NCBI GenBank assembly: GCA_017936205.1
Contig: JAGBGB010000179.1
Location: 1 to 5,883, forward strand
DNA from: Oscillospiraceae bacterium
GTDB taxonomy: Bacteria > Bacillota > Clostridia > Oscillospirales > Oscillospiraceae
Direction: 5' to 3'
Length of the DNA: 5,883 nt
The position numbers were made by a program, and so were the translations under genes. Below are positions 1 to 5,766 of the stretch, piece by piece. Numbering within the stretch: the first letter of the stretch is position 1; each line of letters opens with the position of its first letter. The notes under the pieces were generated by a model, which was not told where the DNA came from, searched no databases, and saw nothing but the letters and a program-made list of their open reading frames with translations.

Positions 1-109
1 ATTTTTACCACAAAACTCGGCGTATTCCGAACATTTTGAAACCATATATCGTAAAATCTCCCGTTTTTTCGGAGTACGATTTTGAAAATCGGACTTTTTC
101 AGCAGCCTC
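1..109. other. Non-coding stretch upstream of the left 86-bp repeat
   Basis: I see no gene here on either strand. The stretch is AT-rich and contains two small palindromes: CTCC/GGAG around a T-run (about 58-74) and GATTTTGAAAATC (78-90). The string TACGATTTTGAA (76-87) recurs in the same orientation near the right window edge (about 5867-5878), just outside the other 86-bp repeat copy. Nothing resembles a transposase, tRNA or riboswitch. It is best read as dispersed-repeat-rich intergenic DNA. The end of a gene lying to the left of the window cannot be excluded. Confidence 0.5.
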
Positions 110-195
110 GACACAGCTTCGCCCCTACAGCGCATGATTTTCGCAGAAGGCCTTGCTATATAGCGGTTTGCTTATTAAAGGTTATAACCTGAATC
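110..195 (+). repeat. 86-bp dispersed repeat, left copy (inverted relative to 5767-5852)
   Basis: By eye this segment matches the reverse complement of 5767-5852 over 86 bases with no gaps and three mismatches (at 122, 145 and 179). Similarity stops abruptly on both sides. It contains two perfect 10-bp palindromes, GCTATATAGC (155-164) and GGTTATAACC (180-189), and the hexamer palindrome AGGCCT (148-153). It carries no ORF and no transposase. It ends 57 bases before the methyltransferase start codon, so it lies in that gene's upstream region and could affect its expression. Candidates are a small non-autonomous mobile element, a REP-like element or a protein-binding site. Function is unknown. 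Confidence 0.85.
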
Positions 196-252
196 CGTTT
201 TATTAGAAATAAGTATAAAGGGTAGAAATCCAAACTGATCATCGGAGGAACT

Positions 253-1569
253 ATGCTGCCGAAAGAATTTATACAGCGGATGGAGCGTTTACTGGGCGCA
301 GAGGCGGAGGACTTCTTCGCATCCTATGACCGTCCCCGGAACACAGGCATCCGCATGAATACGCTGAAAACCAATGCTCCCCTGCTCCCCTTCTGTACCG
401 ATCCCATCCCATGGACACAGAACGGCTACTATCTGCAGGAGGACAGTCGTCCCGGGCTCCATCCCTACCATGCAGCAGGGGTCTACTACCTACAGGAGCC
501 CAGTGCTATGGCTCCCGTAGGGCTGCTGGATGTGCAGCCCGGTCACAGAGTTCTGGATCTCTGTGCTGCCCCCGGTGGGAAAAGTACCCAGATCGCAGAA
601 AAATTACAGGGGCAAGGGCTCCTTGTTTGTAATGAGATCCACCCAAAACGGGCAAGAATACTATCATCCAACATTGAACGCTTAGGTGTAACCAATGCCT
701 TGGTGCTTAACGAGCATCCTGCTAAGCTGGCAGAGCGGTTCCCCAACTATTTCCATCGGATTCTGGTAGATGCCCCCTGCTCCGGGGAGGGCATGTTCCG
801 TAAGGAGGATGCTGCTGTTACAGATTGGAGTGAGGAGACGGTTGCCATGTGTGCCGCAAGGCAGAAGGAGATCCTAAATTCCGCTGCCCGGATGCTGGCG
901 CCCGGTGGGAAATTGGTCTACTCCACCTGCACCTTCGCCCCGGAGGAGAATGAGGGTGTGATCTCCCACTTCCTCCACAGCCACAGAGACTTTTCTGTTG
1001 CGCAAGCTGAGGCTCCATGGTTCACTGCAGCCTGTCCCCATTGGATCGAGGAGCCTGCTTCGGGGATCCAACACTGCTTCCGTCTGCTGCCCCACAAGCT
1101 CCGGGGAGAGGGTCACTTTGCCGCCCTGCTGGAAAAGGCAGCCATAGGAGAAGCACAGCCCCAGCCACTGCAGAAGGCACAGCCCCTGCCCCCTCAGATC
1201 CGAGAGTTTCTTCCCCTGCAGGGGCAGATGCTGAGCTTCGGTGAGACCTGCTATCTTGCCCCTCAGGAGCTCCCCGAGCTGAAGGGACTGAAGGTGCTTC
1301 GAGTCGGCCTTGAGCTGGGAGAGCTCCGCAAGGGGCGCTTTATTCCCGCCCACGGGCTGGCATTGGCACTGAAGGACTTCCCCAAAAAGGTCCGCTTCCC
1401 TGCCGACAGCCCGGAGATTTCCGCCTATCTAACAGGGCTGACCATCCCGGGAGATGTAAAGGGTTGGGCACTGCTGTGTGTGGATGACTACCCCCTTGGC
1501 TGGGTCAGAGGGGCTGACGGCATTCTGAAAAATCACTATCCCAAGGGCTTACGGAGACCTTTGGGCTAA
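253..1569 (+). CDS. rsmF: RsmF-like 16S rRNA m5C methyltransferase (RsmB/NOP family)
   Basis: This is a 438-residue SAM-dependent cytosine-5 RNA methyltransferase of the RsmB/NOP/Sun family, cytoplasmic. The fold is readable in order: an N-terminal RNA-recognition region; YLQEPSAMAP (79-88); SAM-binding motif I LDLCAAPGGKS (101-111); motif IV DAPCSGEGMFR (173-183) with Cys176; and motif VI STCT (224-227) with Cys226, the expected nucleophile. A Pro/Gln-rich linker (about 297-316) leads to the RsmF-type C-terminal region and a PUA-like tail ending in LKNHYPKGLRR. Family members methylate 16S rRNA near the decoding site: E. coli RsmF at C1407, Thermus RsmF at C1400/C1404/C1407, enterococcal EfmM at C1404. 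The exact target here is inferred from homology and not settled. The start is supported by GGAGG at 244-248. No strong promoter is visible upstream; TATAAA at 214-219 lacks a good -35. Confidence 0.93.
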   Translation: MLPKEFIQRMERLLGAEAEDFFASYDRPRNTGIRMNTLKTNAPLLPFCTDPIPWTQNGYYLQEDSRPGLHPYHAAGVYYLQEPSAMAPVGLLDVQPGHRVLDLCAAPGGKSTQIAEKLQGQGLLVCNEIHPKRARILSSNIERLGVTNALVLNEHPAKLAERFPNYFHRILVDAPCSGEGMFRKEDAAVTDWSEETVAMCAARQKEILNSAARMLAPGGKLVYSTCTFAPEENEGVISHFLHSHRDFSVAQAEAPWFTAACPHWIEEPASGIQHCFRLLPHKLRGEGHFAALLEKAAIGEAQPQPLQKAQPLPPQIREFLPLQGQMLSFGETCYLAPQELPELKGLKVLRVGLELGELRKGRFIPAHGLALALKDFPKKVRFPADSPEISAYLTGLTIPGDVKGWALLCVDDYPLGWVRGADGILKNHYPKGLRRPLG

Positions 1570-1598
1570 GAAATCTATGCAGCTTTTCGTTTGCCCCC

Positions 1599-1627
1599 TT
1601 TACAAGAGGAGATCTTTGTGGTATACT
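1599..1627 (+). promoter_or_regulatory. Sigma-A type promoter upstream of murA
   Basis: TTTACA (1599-1604) and TATACT (1622-1627) are separated by exactly 17 bases, each one mismatch from consensus. Transcription would start around 1634, giving murA its own promoter and a leader of about 130 bases. The -10 box overlaps the first codons of the candidate small ORF (GTG at 1618). A transcript from this promoter would therefore lack that start codon, and at most one of the two readings explains this stretch unless the small ORF is read from rsmF read-through. I see no riboswitch-like structure in the leader, only short weak stems. Confidence 0.7.
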
Positions 1628-1755
1628 ATTTCAAGCATTATGTAAATTCCGTTCCTGTCGTCTTTTGTCGTACAAGAGATTATTTTGACGAGAATCCTAC
1701 TGTTTCTTTGGCTCAAGGCGAACTTTTGGAACTTTTCCATATTCCTGTTATATGA
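1618..1755 (+). CDS. Possible small protein of 45 residues between rsmF and murA (speculative)
   Basis: A GTG codon preceded by AGAGGAG (1605-1611, six-base spacing) opens 45 codons to a TGA at 1753-1755. The product would begin (M/V)VYYFKHYVNSVPVV and end in ELLELFHIPVI. I recognise no family, signal peptide or motif. Points in favour: a good ribosome binding site, and a stop that sits right against the murA ribosome binding site, as in translational coupling. Points against: the frame stays open from the rsmF stop, so openness alone means little; 45 codons can easily be stop-free by chance; the composition is more T-rich than the neighbours; and a strong promoter overlaps the start. Conservation in relatives would decide. 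Confidence 0.3.
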   Translation: MVYYFKHYVNSVPVVFCRTRDYFDENPTVSLAQGELLELFHIPVI

Positions 1756-1762
1756 GAGGAAG
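1756..1762 (+). promoter_or_regulatory. Ribosome binding site fixing the murA start
   Basis: GAGGAAG lies four bases upstream of the ATG at 1767 and downstream of the alternative in-frame ATG at 1752. The 1752 ATG has no comparable site in front of it and would place this motif inside the coding region. The later start is therefore preferred. Confidence 0.8.
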
Positions 1763-1766
1763 CTTT

Positions 1767-3059
1767 ATGAAACAATATATTCTAAACGGCGGTAAGCCTC
1801 TTTCCGGTGTTGTTACCATTAGCGGTGCGAAGAATGCTGCCGTTGCCATTCTCCCGGCTGCCTTGCTGATCAACGGTACCTGTCGCATCGAGAATGTACC
1901 TGATATCTCCGACACTCGGCTGCTGTTGGAGATTCTTGACAGCATGGGTGCTGTGATCCATAGGCTGAGCCCCAATACCATCGAGATCAACTGCTCCCAT
2001 GTTCGGGATTGCGAGGCTTCTGATGCACTGGTTCGTCGGATCCGAGCCTCCTACTACTTCATCGGAGCACAGCTGGGCCGCTTCGGTCATACTCGAGTAG
2101 CACTCCCCGGTGGCTGTAATTTCGGCCCTCGCCCCATTGATCAGCACATTAAGGGCTTCCAGACCATGGGTGCAGAGGTTGAGGTCATTAACGGCTACGT
2201 TTGCGGTTCCGCTCCCAAGGACGGTCTGGTAGGCGGTCGTATCAATCTGGACATGGTTTCCGTTGGTGCTACCATGAACATTATGATCTGTGCTGTACTG
2301 TCCAGCGGCATTACCATCATTGAGAACGCAGCCAAGGAGCCCCATGTGGTTGACCTTGCCAACTTCCTCAACGCTATGGGCGCCAAGGTTTCCGGTGCAG
2401 GCACGGATGTGATCAAGATCCGTGGTGTTAAGGCTCTCCACGGCGGCTCCTATACCATCATCCCCGACCAGATCGAGGCAGGAACCTATATGGCTGCGGT
2501 TGCCGCTGCAGGTGGCAATGTACTGGTACAGAATGTGATCCCCAAGCATATGGACTGCATCTCTGCAAAACTGCGGGAAATGGGTGCTCGCGTGACGGAA
2601 TATGACGATTCCATCCGTGTGGAGCGAGTCAACCGCCTCCGCCGTGCCAATGTGAAGACCCTCCCCTATCCCGGCTTCCCTACGGATATGCAGCCCCAGA
2701 TTGCTGTGTGCATGGCTCTGGCGAACGGTGTCAGCGTGATCACCGAGAGCATTTACGACACACGGTTCCGCTACTGTGCAGAGCTGAGCCGCATGGGTGC
2801 GAACATTAAGGTGGATACCAAGCTGGCTGTGATCACCGGCGTAGAGGAGCTGACAGGCTGCACTGTCCATGCCTGCGACCTGAGAGCCGGTGCGGCTATG
2901 GTCATCGCCGGTCTGGCTGCCAAGGGTACCACCATCATCGAGGACATCAAGTATATTGAACGGGGCTACGAGAACATTATTGAGAAGCTGCGGGATCTGG
3001 GTGCAGACATCCGCCGCATCGACAAGCCCGACCCTATTACGACCCCCTCCGCCGGCTGA
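1767..3059 (+). CDS. murA: UDP-N-acetylglucosamine 1-carboxyvinyltransferase (MurA)
   Basis: MurA transfers enolpyruvate from phosphoenolpyruvate to UDP-GlcNAc, the first committed step of peptidoglycan synthesis, in the cytoplasm. The 430-residue protein is full length, a two-domain EPT fold. Visible active-site residues: Lys22-Asn23 in SGAKNAA, matching E. coli K22/N23 exactly and supporting the 1767 start; Cys117 in PGGCNFGPRP (E. coli Cys115, the residue alkylated by fosfomycin); Asp307 in GFPTDMQPQ (E. coli D305); Arg373 in DLRAG (R371); and Arg399 in IERGY (R397). The Cys form predicts an enzyme sensitive to fosfomycin, since the Asp variant confers intrinsic resistance. Many Bacillota carry two MurA paralogues; this window does not show which one this is. 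An in-frame ATG at 1752 would add five residues but lacks a ribosome binding site. The gene has its own promoter and a strong terminator. Confidence 0.97.
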   Translation: MKQYILNGGKPLSGVVTISGAKNAAVAILPAALLINGTCRIENVPDISDTRLLLEILDSMGAVIHRLSPNTIEINCSHVRDCEASDALVRRIRASYYFIGAQLGRFGHTRVALPGGCNFGPRPIDQHIKGFQTMGAEVEVINGYVCGSAPKDGLVGGRINLDMVSVGATMNIMICAVLSSGITIIENAAKEPHVVDLANFLNAMGAKVSGAGTDVIKIRGVKALHGGSYTIIPDQIEAGTYMAAVAAAGGNVLVQNVIPKHMDCISAKLREMGARVTEYDDSIRVERVNRLRRANVKTLPYPGFPTDMQPQIAVCMALANGVSVITESIYDTRFRYCAELSRMGANIKVDTKLAVITGVEELTGCTVHACDLRAGAAMVIAGLAAKGTTIIEDIKYIERGYENIIEKLRDLGADIRRIDKPDPITTPSAG

Positions 3060-3093
3060 GCAGCGATCTCACCGTTTTTCCATCGTATCCAAT

Positions 3094-3127
3094 AACAGGA
3101 GCTGTCCGTTGACAGCTCCTGTTTTTT
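3094..3127 (+). terminator. Intrinsic terminator of murA
   Basis: AACAGGAGCTGTC (3094-3106) pairs perfectly over 13 bp with GACAGCTCCTGTT (3111-3123) across a four-base loop CGTT, followed by an uninterrupted T-run to 3127. It lies 35 bases after the murA stop. This is a textbook strong rho-independent terminator and marks the end of the rsmF-murA direction of transcription. Confidence 0.95.
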
Positions 3128-3146
3128 CGGCAACTTACGGCAGCGA

Positions 3147-3398
3147 AATTCCGATATGTTGCTCCCTTCGGTCGAGTGGAAAGTTGAAAGTTGAAAGTGG
3201 AAAGTTGTCGGTATCCCCTGCGGGGATGATATTTAAAAATTAAAACTAATTACTATAGTTTTTTAAGGAAATATGTATAGTTTTTATAAGAAAAACAAAC
3301 ATATTAAGAGCAGACTCGCAAAAAGGATAACTTTCAACTTTCCACTTTCAACTTTCAACTCGATTTGTTGCGACCGAAGGGAGCGACAAATCGGAATT
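3147..3398. repeat. MITE-like inverted-repeat structure made of two opposed copies of a composite repeat
   Basis: The outer ends are a perfect inverted pair, AATTCCGAT (3147-3155) and ATCGGAATT (3390-3398). Inside them, copy A (3147 to about 3230, +) and copy B (3329-3398, -) share, in order: CCGATNTGTYGCTCCC, TTCGGTCG, then a tandem of GTKGAAA heptads (3176-3207 in A, 3329-3359 in B). Copy A continues into the hairpin ATCCCC-TGC-GGGGAT (3213-3227), which B lacks. An AT-rich core separates the arms. There is no transposase and no clear target-site duplication at the ends. It looks like a non-autonomous element or two independent repeat insertions facing each other. A third copy lies at 5638-5735. 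It fills most of the convergent gap between murA and the GH25 gene. Confidence 0.75.
3228..3328. other. AT-rich core between the inverted repeat arms
   Basis: About 100 bases, very rich in A and T, unlike the surrounding genes. It contains TATAGTTTTT twice in direct orientation (about 3254 and 3276) and a weak stem AAAACTA/TAGTTTT (about 3242-3262). An open frame running from 3273 to 3464 crosses the repeat arm and the neighbouring terminator and is not credible as a gene. I see no promoter with both boxes in good order. Function unknown. Confidence 0.4.
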
Positions 3399-3413
3399 CG
3401 TCGGGTGGGGTAT

Positions 3414-3454
3414 AAAAAGATGGGGTCTGTCTCCTTCTCTTGGGAGACAGACCC
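3414..3454 (-). terminator. Intrinsic terminator of the GH25 gene
   Basis: Read on the minus strand, GGGTCTGTCTCC (3454 down to 3443) pairs perfectly over 12 bp with GGAGACAGACCC (3434 down to 3423) across an eight-base loop, followed closely by five T residues (plus-strand A at 3414-3418). It starts 23 bases after the TGA stop. The plus strand has no T-run beyond the stem, so it works in one direction only. Confidence 0.9.
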
Positions 3455-3476
3455 AGTTCTGTAGATTCGGTTCCGA

Positions 3477-4271
3477 TCATTCAGGCAGGAACAGCAGATC
3501 CAGATCCACTGGACCGCTGATACCGGGGACGGAGCCGGAATCTGTATACTGCACACAGTCATAATGATAGGTAAATGCGGGAGTGTTGCCGTATTCTGCC
3601 AGCCAAAGGTGATAGCCCCGGAGCTGCGCAAGATCCAGATAGTTATAACCGTAATCCTGATTGAAATACACGCCGGGAAGGTAGCCCCGTTCCTTGACCT
3701 CCTCACAGAAGGCAATGGCGCACTCTGTCATAGGCATGGAAGCGGCTGGGGGGACACGTCCGTCTAAGTATTCCCAGTCATAATAAACGGGCAGCTCCAG
3801 ATCCGCTCCGTCCAGAAGCTCACAGACATAGACTGCCTCCTCCCGAGCCTCCTCAGCAGTGACGGCTTGAGAGAAGAAATACACGCCTACTGCCAGATCT
3901 GCATCCTTCGCCTGCTGCAAATTGTTGTAGAAGGAATCATCCACATACAGCTCCCCTGCGGTGGAGCCACGGTAGCCTGCTCTGATCACGGCGAATTGTA
4001 CTCCGCTGTCCGCTACCTGCTGCCAGTCCACATCCCCCTGATAGGCGGATACATCCACACCAATGCGGTGTTCCCGATCCTTATAGCGAAGGAAGCCGCC
4101 TTCCCAATAATAATTCTCCGACAAATATGTACTGCGAGCTGCCACAGGCCCCGGCAGATCCATGACCTTATCCCAGTCCAGCACCGGATCCTCCTTGCGG
4201 GGATAGAACAAGCCGACTAAGATCGCCACAACAACCAAGCTGAGGGTGATCCACTTTCTAATACGATCCAT
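3477..4271 (-). CDS. Membrane-anchored GH25-family lysozyme (N-acetylmuramidase)
   Basis: The 264-residue protein has a short basic N-terminus (MDRIRKW), one hydrophobic helix (about residues 8-23) and an extracytoplasmic region, so it is either anchored or secreted with an uncleaved signal. From residue 70 it carries a complete glycoside hydrolase 25 domain: GVDVSAYQGDVDW (71-83) with Asp73, VIRAGYRG (95-102), GVYFFSQA (129-136), VYYDWEYLDG (162-171) with the Asp165/Glu167 pair expected to be catalytic, GVYFNQDYGYNYL (200-212), and the closing QYTDSGSVPGISGPVDLD (241-258). GH25 enzymes hydrolyse the beta-1,4 bond between N-acetylmuramic acid and N-acetylglucosamine. There are no SH3 or other wall-binding repeats, and no phage genes nearby, so a housekeeping wall-remodelling role is more likely than a prophage endolysin. 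The start is supported by AAGGAGA (4279-4285) and an upstream promoter. It is divergent from the CapA-like gene. Confidence 0.93.
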   Translation of the reverse strand: MDRIRKWITLSLVVVAILVGLFYPRKEDPVLDWDKVMDLPGPVAARSTYLSENYYWEGGFLRYKDREHRIGVDVSAYQGDVDWQQVADSGVQFAVIRAGYRGSTAGELYVDDSFYNNLQQAKDADLAVGVYFFSQAVTAEEAREEAVYVCELLDGADLELPVYYDWEYLDGRVPPAASMPMTECAIAFCEEVKERGYLPGVYFNQDYGYNYLDLAQLRGYHLWLAEYGNTPAFTYHYDCVQYTDSGSVPGISGPVDLDLLFLPE

Positions 4272-4298
4272 GGCTATTTCTCCTTACAGTTTGTATCC

Positions 4299-4327
4299 AG
4301 TATAACATATTTGTCGAAATCCGTCAA
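4299..4327 (-). promoter_or_regulatory. Sigma-A promoter of the GH25 gene
   Basis: On the minus strand TTGACG (4327 to 4322) and TATACT (4304 to 4299) are separated by exactly 17 bases; each box is one mismatch from consensus. The predicted transcript begins near 4292, about 20 bases before the start codon, leaving just enough leader for the AAGGAGA site. Confidence 0.85.
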
Positions 4328-4342
4328 TTTTTAATTTTTCTC

Positions 4343-4371
4343 TTGTATATATTTCTTTTTTATAGTAGAAT
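4343..4371 (+). promoter_or_regulatory. Sigma-A-like promoter of the CapA-family gene
   Basis: TTGTAT (4343-4348) and TAGAAT (4366-4371) lie 17 bases apart on the plus strand. The -35 boxes of this promoter and of the minus-strand one are only 15 bases apart, so the two polymerase sites would crowd each other, and one DNA-bound regulator could affect both genes. No clear palindromic operator is visible in the gap. Confidence 0.65.
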
Positions 4372-4390
4372 AAGAGAGTATATGACCATT

Positions 4391-4396
4391 GGAGGG
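4391..4396 (+). promoter_or_regulatory. Ribosome binding site fixing a TTG start
   Basis: GGAGGG lies seven bases upstream of the TTG at 4404. The other in-frame TTG at 4389 overlaps this motif and has nothing comparable before it, so 4404 is the preferred start. Confidence 0.8.
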
Positions 4397-4403
4397 ATAC
4401 ACA

Positions 4404-5588
4404 TTGAAAATTCATTTCCGCAGATGGATCGCAGCCACTGTGCTGCTGTCCACTGCGTTCCTGTGCTCCTGCAGCAACAAGGAGCCAACACGCCCCACAG
4501 AGGGCAGCAGCACTGCCACCCTCTGTGCGGTAGGAGATATTTTCCTAACAGATCAAATGCAGACCGATGCGCAAACCGCCTCCGGTATGCCGGATTACCA
4601 GCCCCTACTCTCCGCAGTGATCCCTGAGATTTCCAGAGCGGATCTTGCCTTAGGCAATTTCGAGGGAACCTTCGCCAACAGCGGCAAGGGCAGCTATCCC
4701 GATGCTTTCGCCGCTGCCCTGTCCCGGTGTGGCTTCGATATTCTGCAGACTGCCAATTCCTACAGTGTATATTACGGCCTGTCCGGCTTGGAGCGAACCA
4801 AGTCAGTGATCCGTGAGCAGGGCATGGAGGCTCTGGGTACCTTCGTTTCACAGGAGGAGCGTGAGGAGCAGAAGGTCCTGATCAAGGAGATCAACGGCAT
4901 CCGCTTCGCCTTCCTTGCCTTTACCAAGGGCTTTAACGGCATGGGACTGCCTGCGGATTCCGATTACTGCGTGAATCTGCTCTACAGCGACTATGCGACA
5001 GATTATGAAGAAGTAGATCGCAGCGGCATCCTGTCCCTTGTAAATGCAGCTGTGGCTGCAGAGCCCGACTTCATCATTGCAGCTCTCCACTGGGGCAGCG
5101 AGAATGTCAGCGGCATCAGCCCCACCCAGGAGGAGATCACGGAGCTTCTGCTGAACAACGGCGTGGATGTGATCCTCGGCTCCCATTCTCACCGTGTAGA
5201 GAAAGTCGAGCGCAGAACCGTGACCGACGAGGAGGGTGTAGAACGAGAATGTGTCATCGCCTACGGCTTAGGAGACTTCTGTGCGACCAAGCCCGGCGAA
5301 TGTAACACCTCTATTGTGCTGAATTTGGAATTTACCAGAGATCATGCAGACGGCAGCCATAGGATCAGTGAGGTCAGCTATGTGCCCGTCAGCACCGTAG
5401 ACAACGGCGAAGGAGCAGCCAACCGCTACACCGTAGTCCCCTCCAAGGAGGCTGTCCGACTGTATGAGAACAATTACTATCTCCGTGTAGGAGAAGCTGC
5501 TTACACCGCCATGGTCGGAGATCTTGAGGATCTGGATGAAACCGTCTTCCCTCCCCCGGAAACCGAGTCCACAGAAGAAACAGAATAG
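4404..5588 (+). CDS. CapA-family (PGA_cap, metallophosphatase-like) lipoprotein
   Basis: From the TTG start the protein has 394 residues. It begins with a lipoprotein signal: basic MKIHFRRW, a hydrophobic run, then the lipobox-like LCSC with Cys23 as the likely lipidated residue (Cys at -2 is unusual). It would be anchored outside the membrane. The CapA/PGA_cap domain follows: AVGDIFL (42-48, Asp45), ALGNFEG (82-88), LAFTKGFNG (171-179), LHWGSEN (228-234), ILGSHSHRVE (257-266) and YGLGDF (287-292, usually YSLGNF). The block that normally reads ANNHxxDxG is ANSYSVYYG (117-125), so the conserved His and Asp are missing. The family is linked to poly-gamma-glutamate capsule synthesis or retention, but most members are uncharacterised and no capB/capC partners are present here. 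The C-terminus is acidic. The role is unresolved; the missing His raises doubt about catalysis. Confidence 0.85.
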   Translation: MKIHFRRWIAATVLLSTAFLCSCSNKEPTRPTEGSSTATLCAVGDIFLTDQMQTDAQTASGMPDYQPLLSAVIPEISRADLALGNFEGTFANSGKGSYPDAFAAALSRCGFDILQTANSYSVYYGLSGLERTKSVIREQGMEALGTFVSQEEREEQKVLIKEINGIRFAFLAFTKGFNGMGLPADSDYCVNLLYSDYATDYEEVDRSGILSLVNAAVAAEPDFIIAALHWGSENVSGISPTQEEITELLLNNGVDVILGSHSHRVEKVERRTVTDEEGVERECVIAYGLGDFCATKPGECNTSIVLNLEFTRDHADGSHRISEVSYVPVSTVDNGEGAANRYTVVPSKEAVRLYENNYYLRVGEAAYTAMVGDLEDLDETVFPPPETESTEETE

Positions 5589-5593
5589 AAGCT

Positions 5594-5635
5594 ACGGCTG
5601 TCCCGAATCCCAACAGATCCGAGACAGCCGTCTTC
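5594..5635 (+). terminator. Probable terminator hairpin after the CapA-family gene
   Basis: ACGGCTGTC (5594-5602) pairs perfectly with GACAGCCGT (5623-5631), and further short pairing (CG/CG and ATC/GAT) narrows the loop to CCAACA. It starts six bases after the stop codon. The tract after it (CTTCATATT) is poor in T, so termination may be partial or rely on other factors. Confidence 0.65.
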
Positions 5636-5637
5636 AT

Positions 5638-5735
5638 ATTCCGATTTATCGCTCCCTACGGTCACGACAAATCGAGTGGACAGTTGACAGTGGACAGTTG
5701 ACAGTTTCGGTATCCCCTACGGGGATGATTTAAAA
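5638..5735 (+). repeat. Third copy of the composite hairpin/heptad repeat
   Basis: It has the same module order as the copies at 3147-3398: ATTCCGAT; a hairpin from GATTTATCG (5643-5651) and CGACAAATC (5665-5673) around CTCCCTACGGTCA, with one mismatched pair; heptads at 5676-5706; then CGGTATCCCC and the hairpin ATCCCC-TAC-GGGGAT (5712-5726) followed by GATTTAAAA. The heptads here read GTGGACA and GTTGACA, with C in every unit where the other copies have A. No coding potential. It sits directly after the terminator hairpin of the CapA-family gene, as copy A sits after the murA terminator. Confidence 0.8.
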
Positions 5736-5766
5736 TAAGAGCTCCGCCCGATGTTCGGCAAATTCC

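Noticed and set aside
214..219. TATAAA as the -10 box of a methyltransferase promoter
   Set aside because: No acceptable -35 box lies 16-18 bases upstream (GAATCC at 191-196), so it is too weak to annotate.
874..1353. Minus-strand frame of 159 codons inside the methyltransferase gene
   Set aside because: Antisense shadow with no motif and no convincing ribosome binding site; the plus-strand gene has full family motifs.
1782..2870. Long open frame of 362 codons on the minus strand opposite murA
   Set aside because: It lies wholly within murA, whose catalytic residues are all intact. The product is rich in His, Gly and Asn with no recognisable domain, which is typical of an antisense shadow in a biased-codon gene.
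3147..3398. CRISPR-like array
   Set aside because: The repeats are heptads in direct contact and inverted arms, without regularly sized unique spacers, and there are no cas genes.
3273..3464. 63-codon plus-strand frame in the convergent gap
   Set aside because: It runs through the AT-rich core, the heptad repeat, the palindrome and the GH25 terminator stem. Its composition is explained by these non-coding structures.
3477..4271. GH25 protein as a prophage endolysin
   Set aside because: There are no holin, tail or integrase genes nearby, and the protein has an N-terminal membrane anchor and its own promoter and terminator.
4360..4851. 163-codon minus-strand frame opposite the start of the CapA-family gene
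   Set aside because: It overlaps the signal peptide region and promoter of a well-supported gene. The translation is Arg/Cys/Pro-rich and has no domain.
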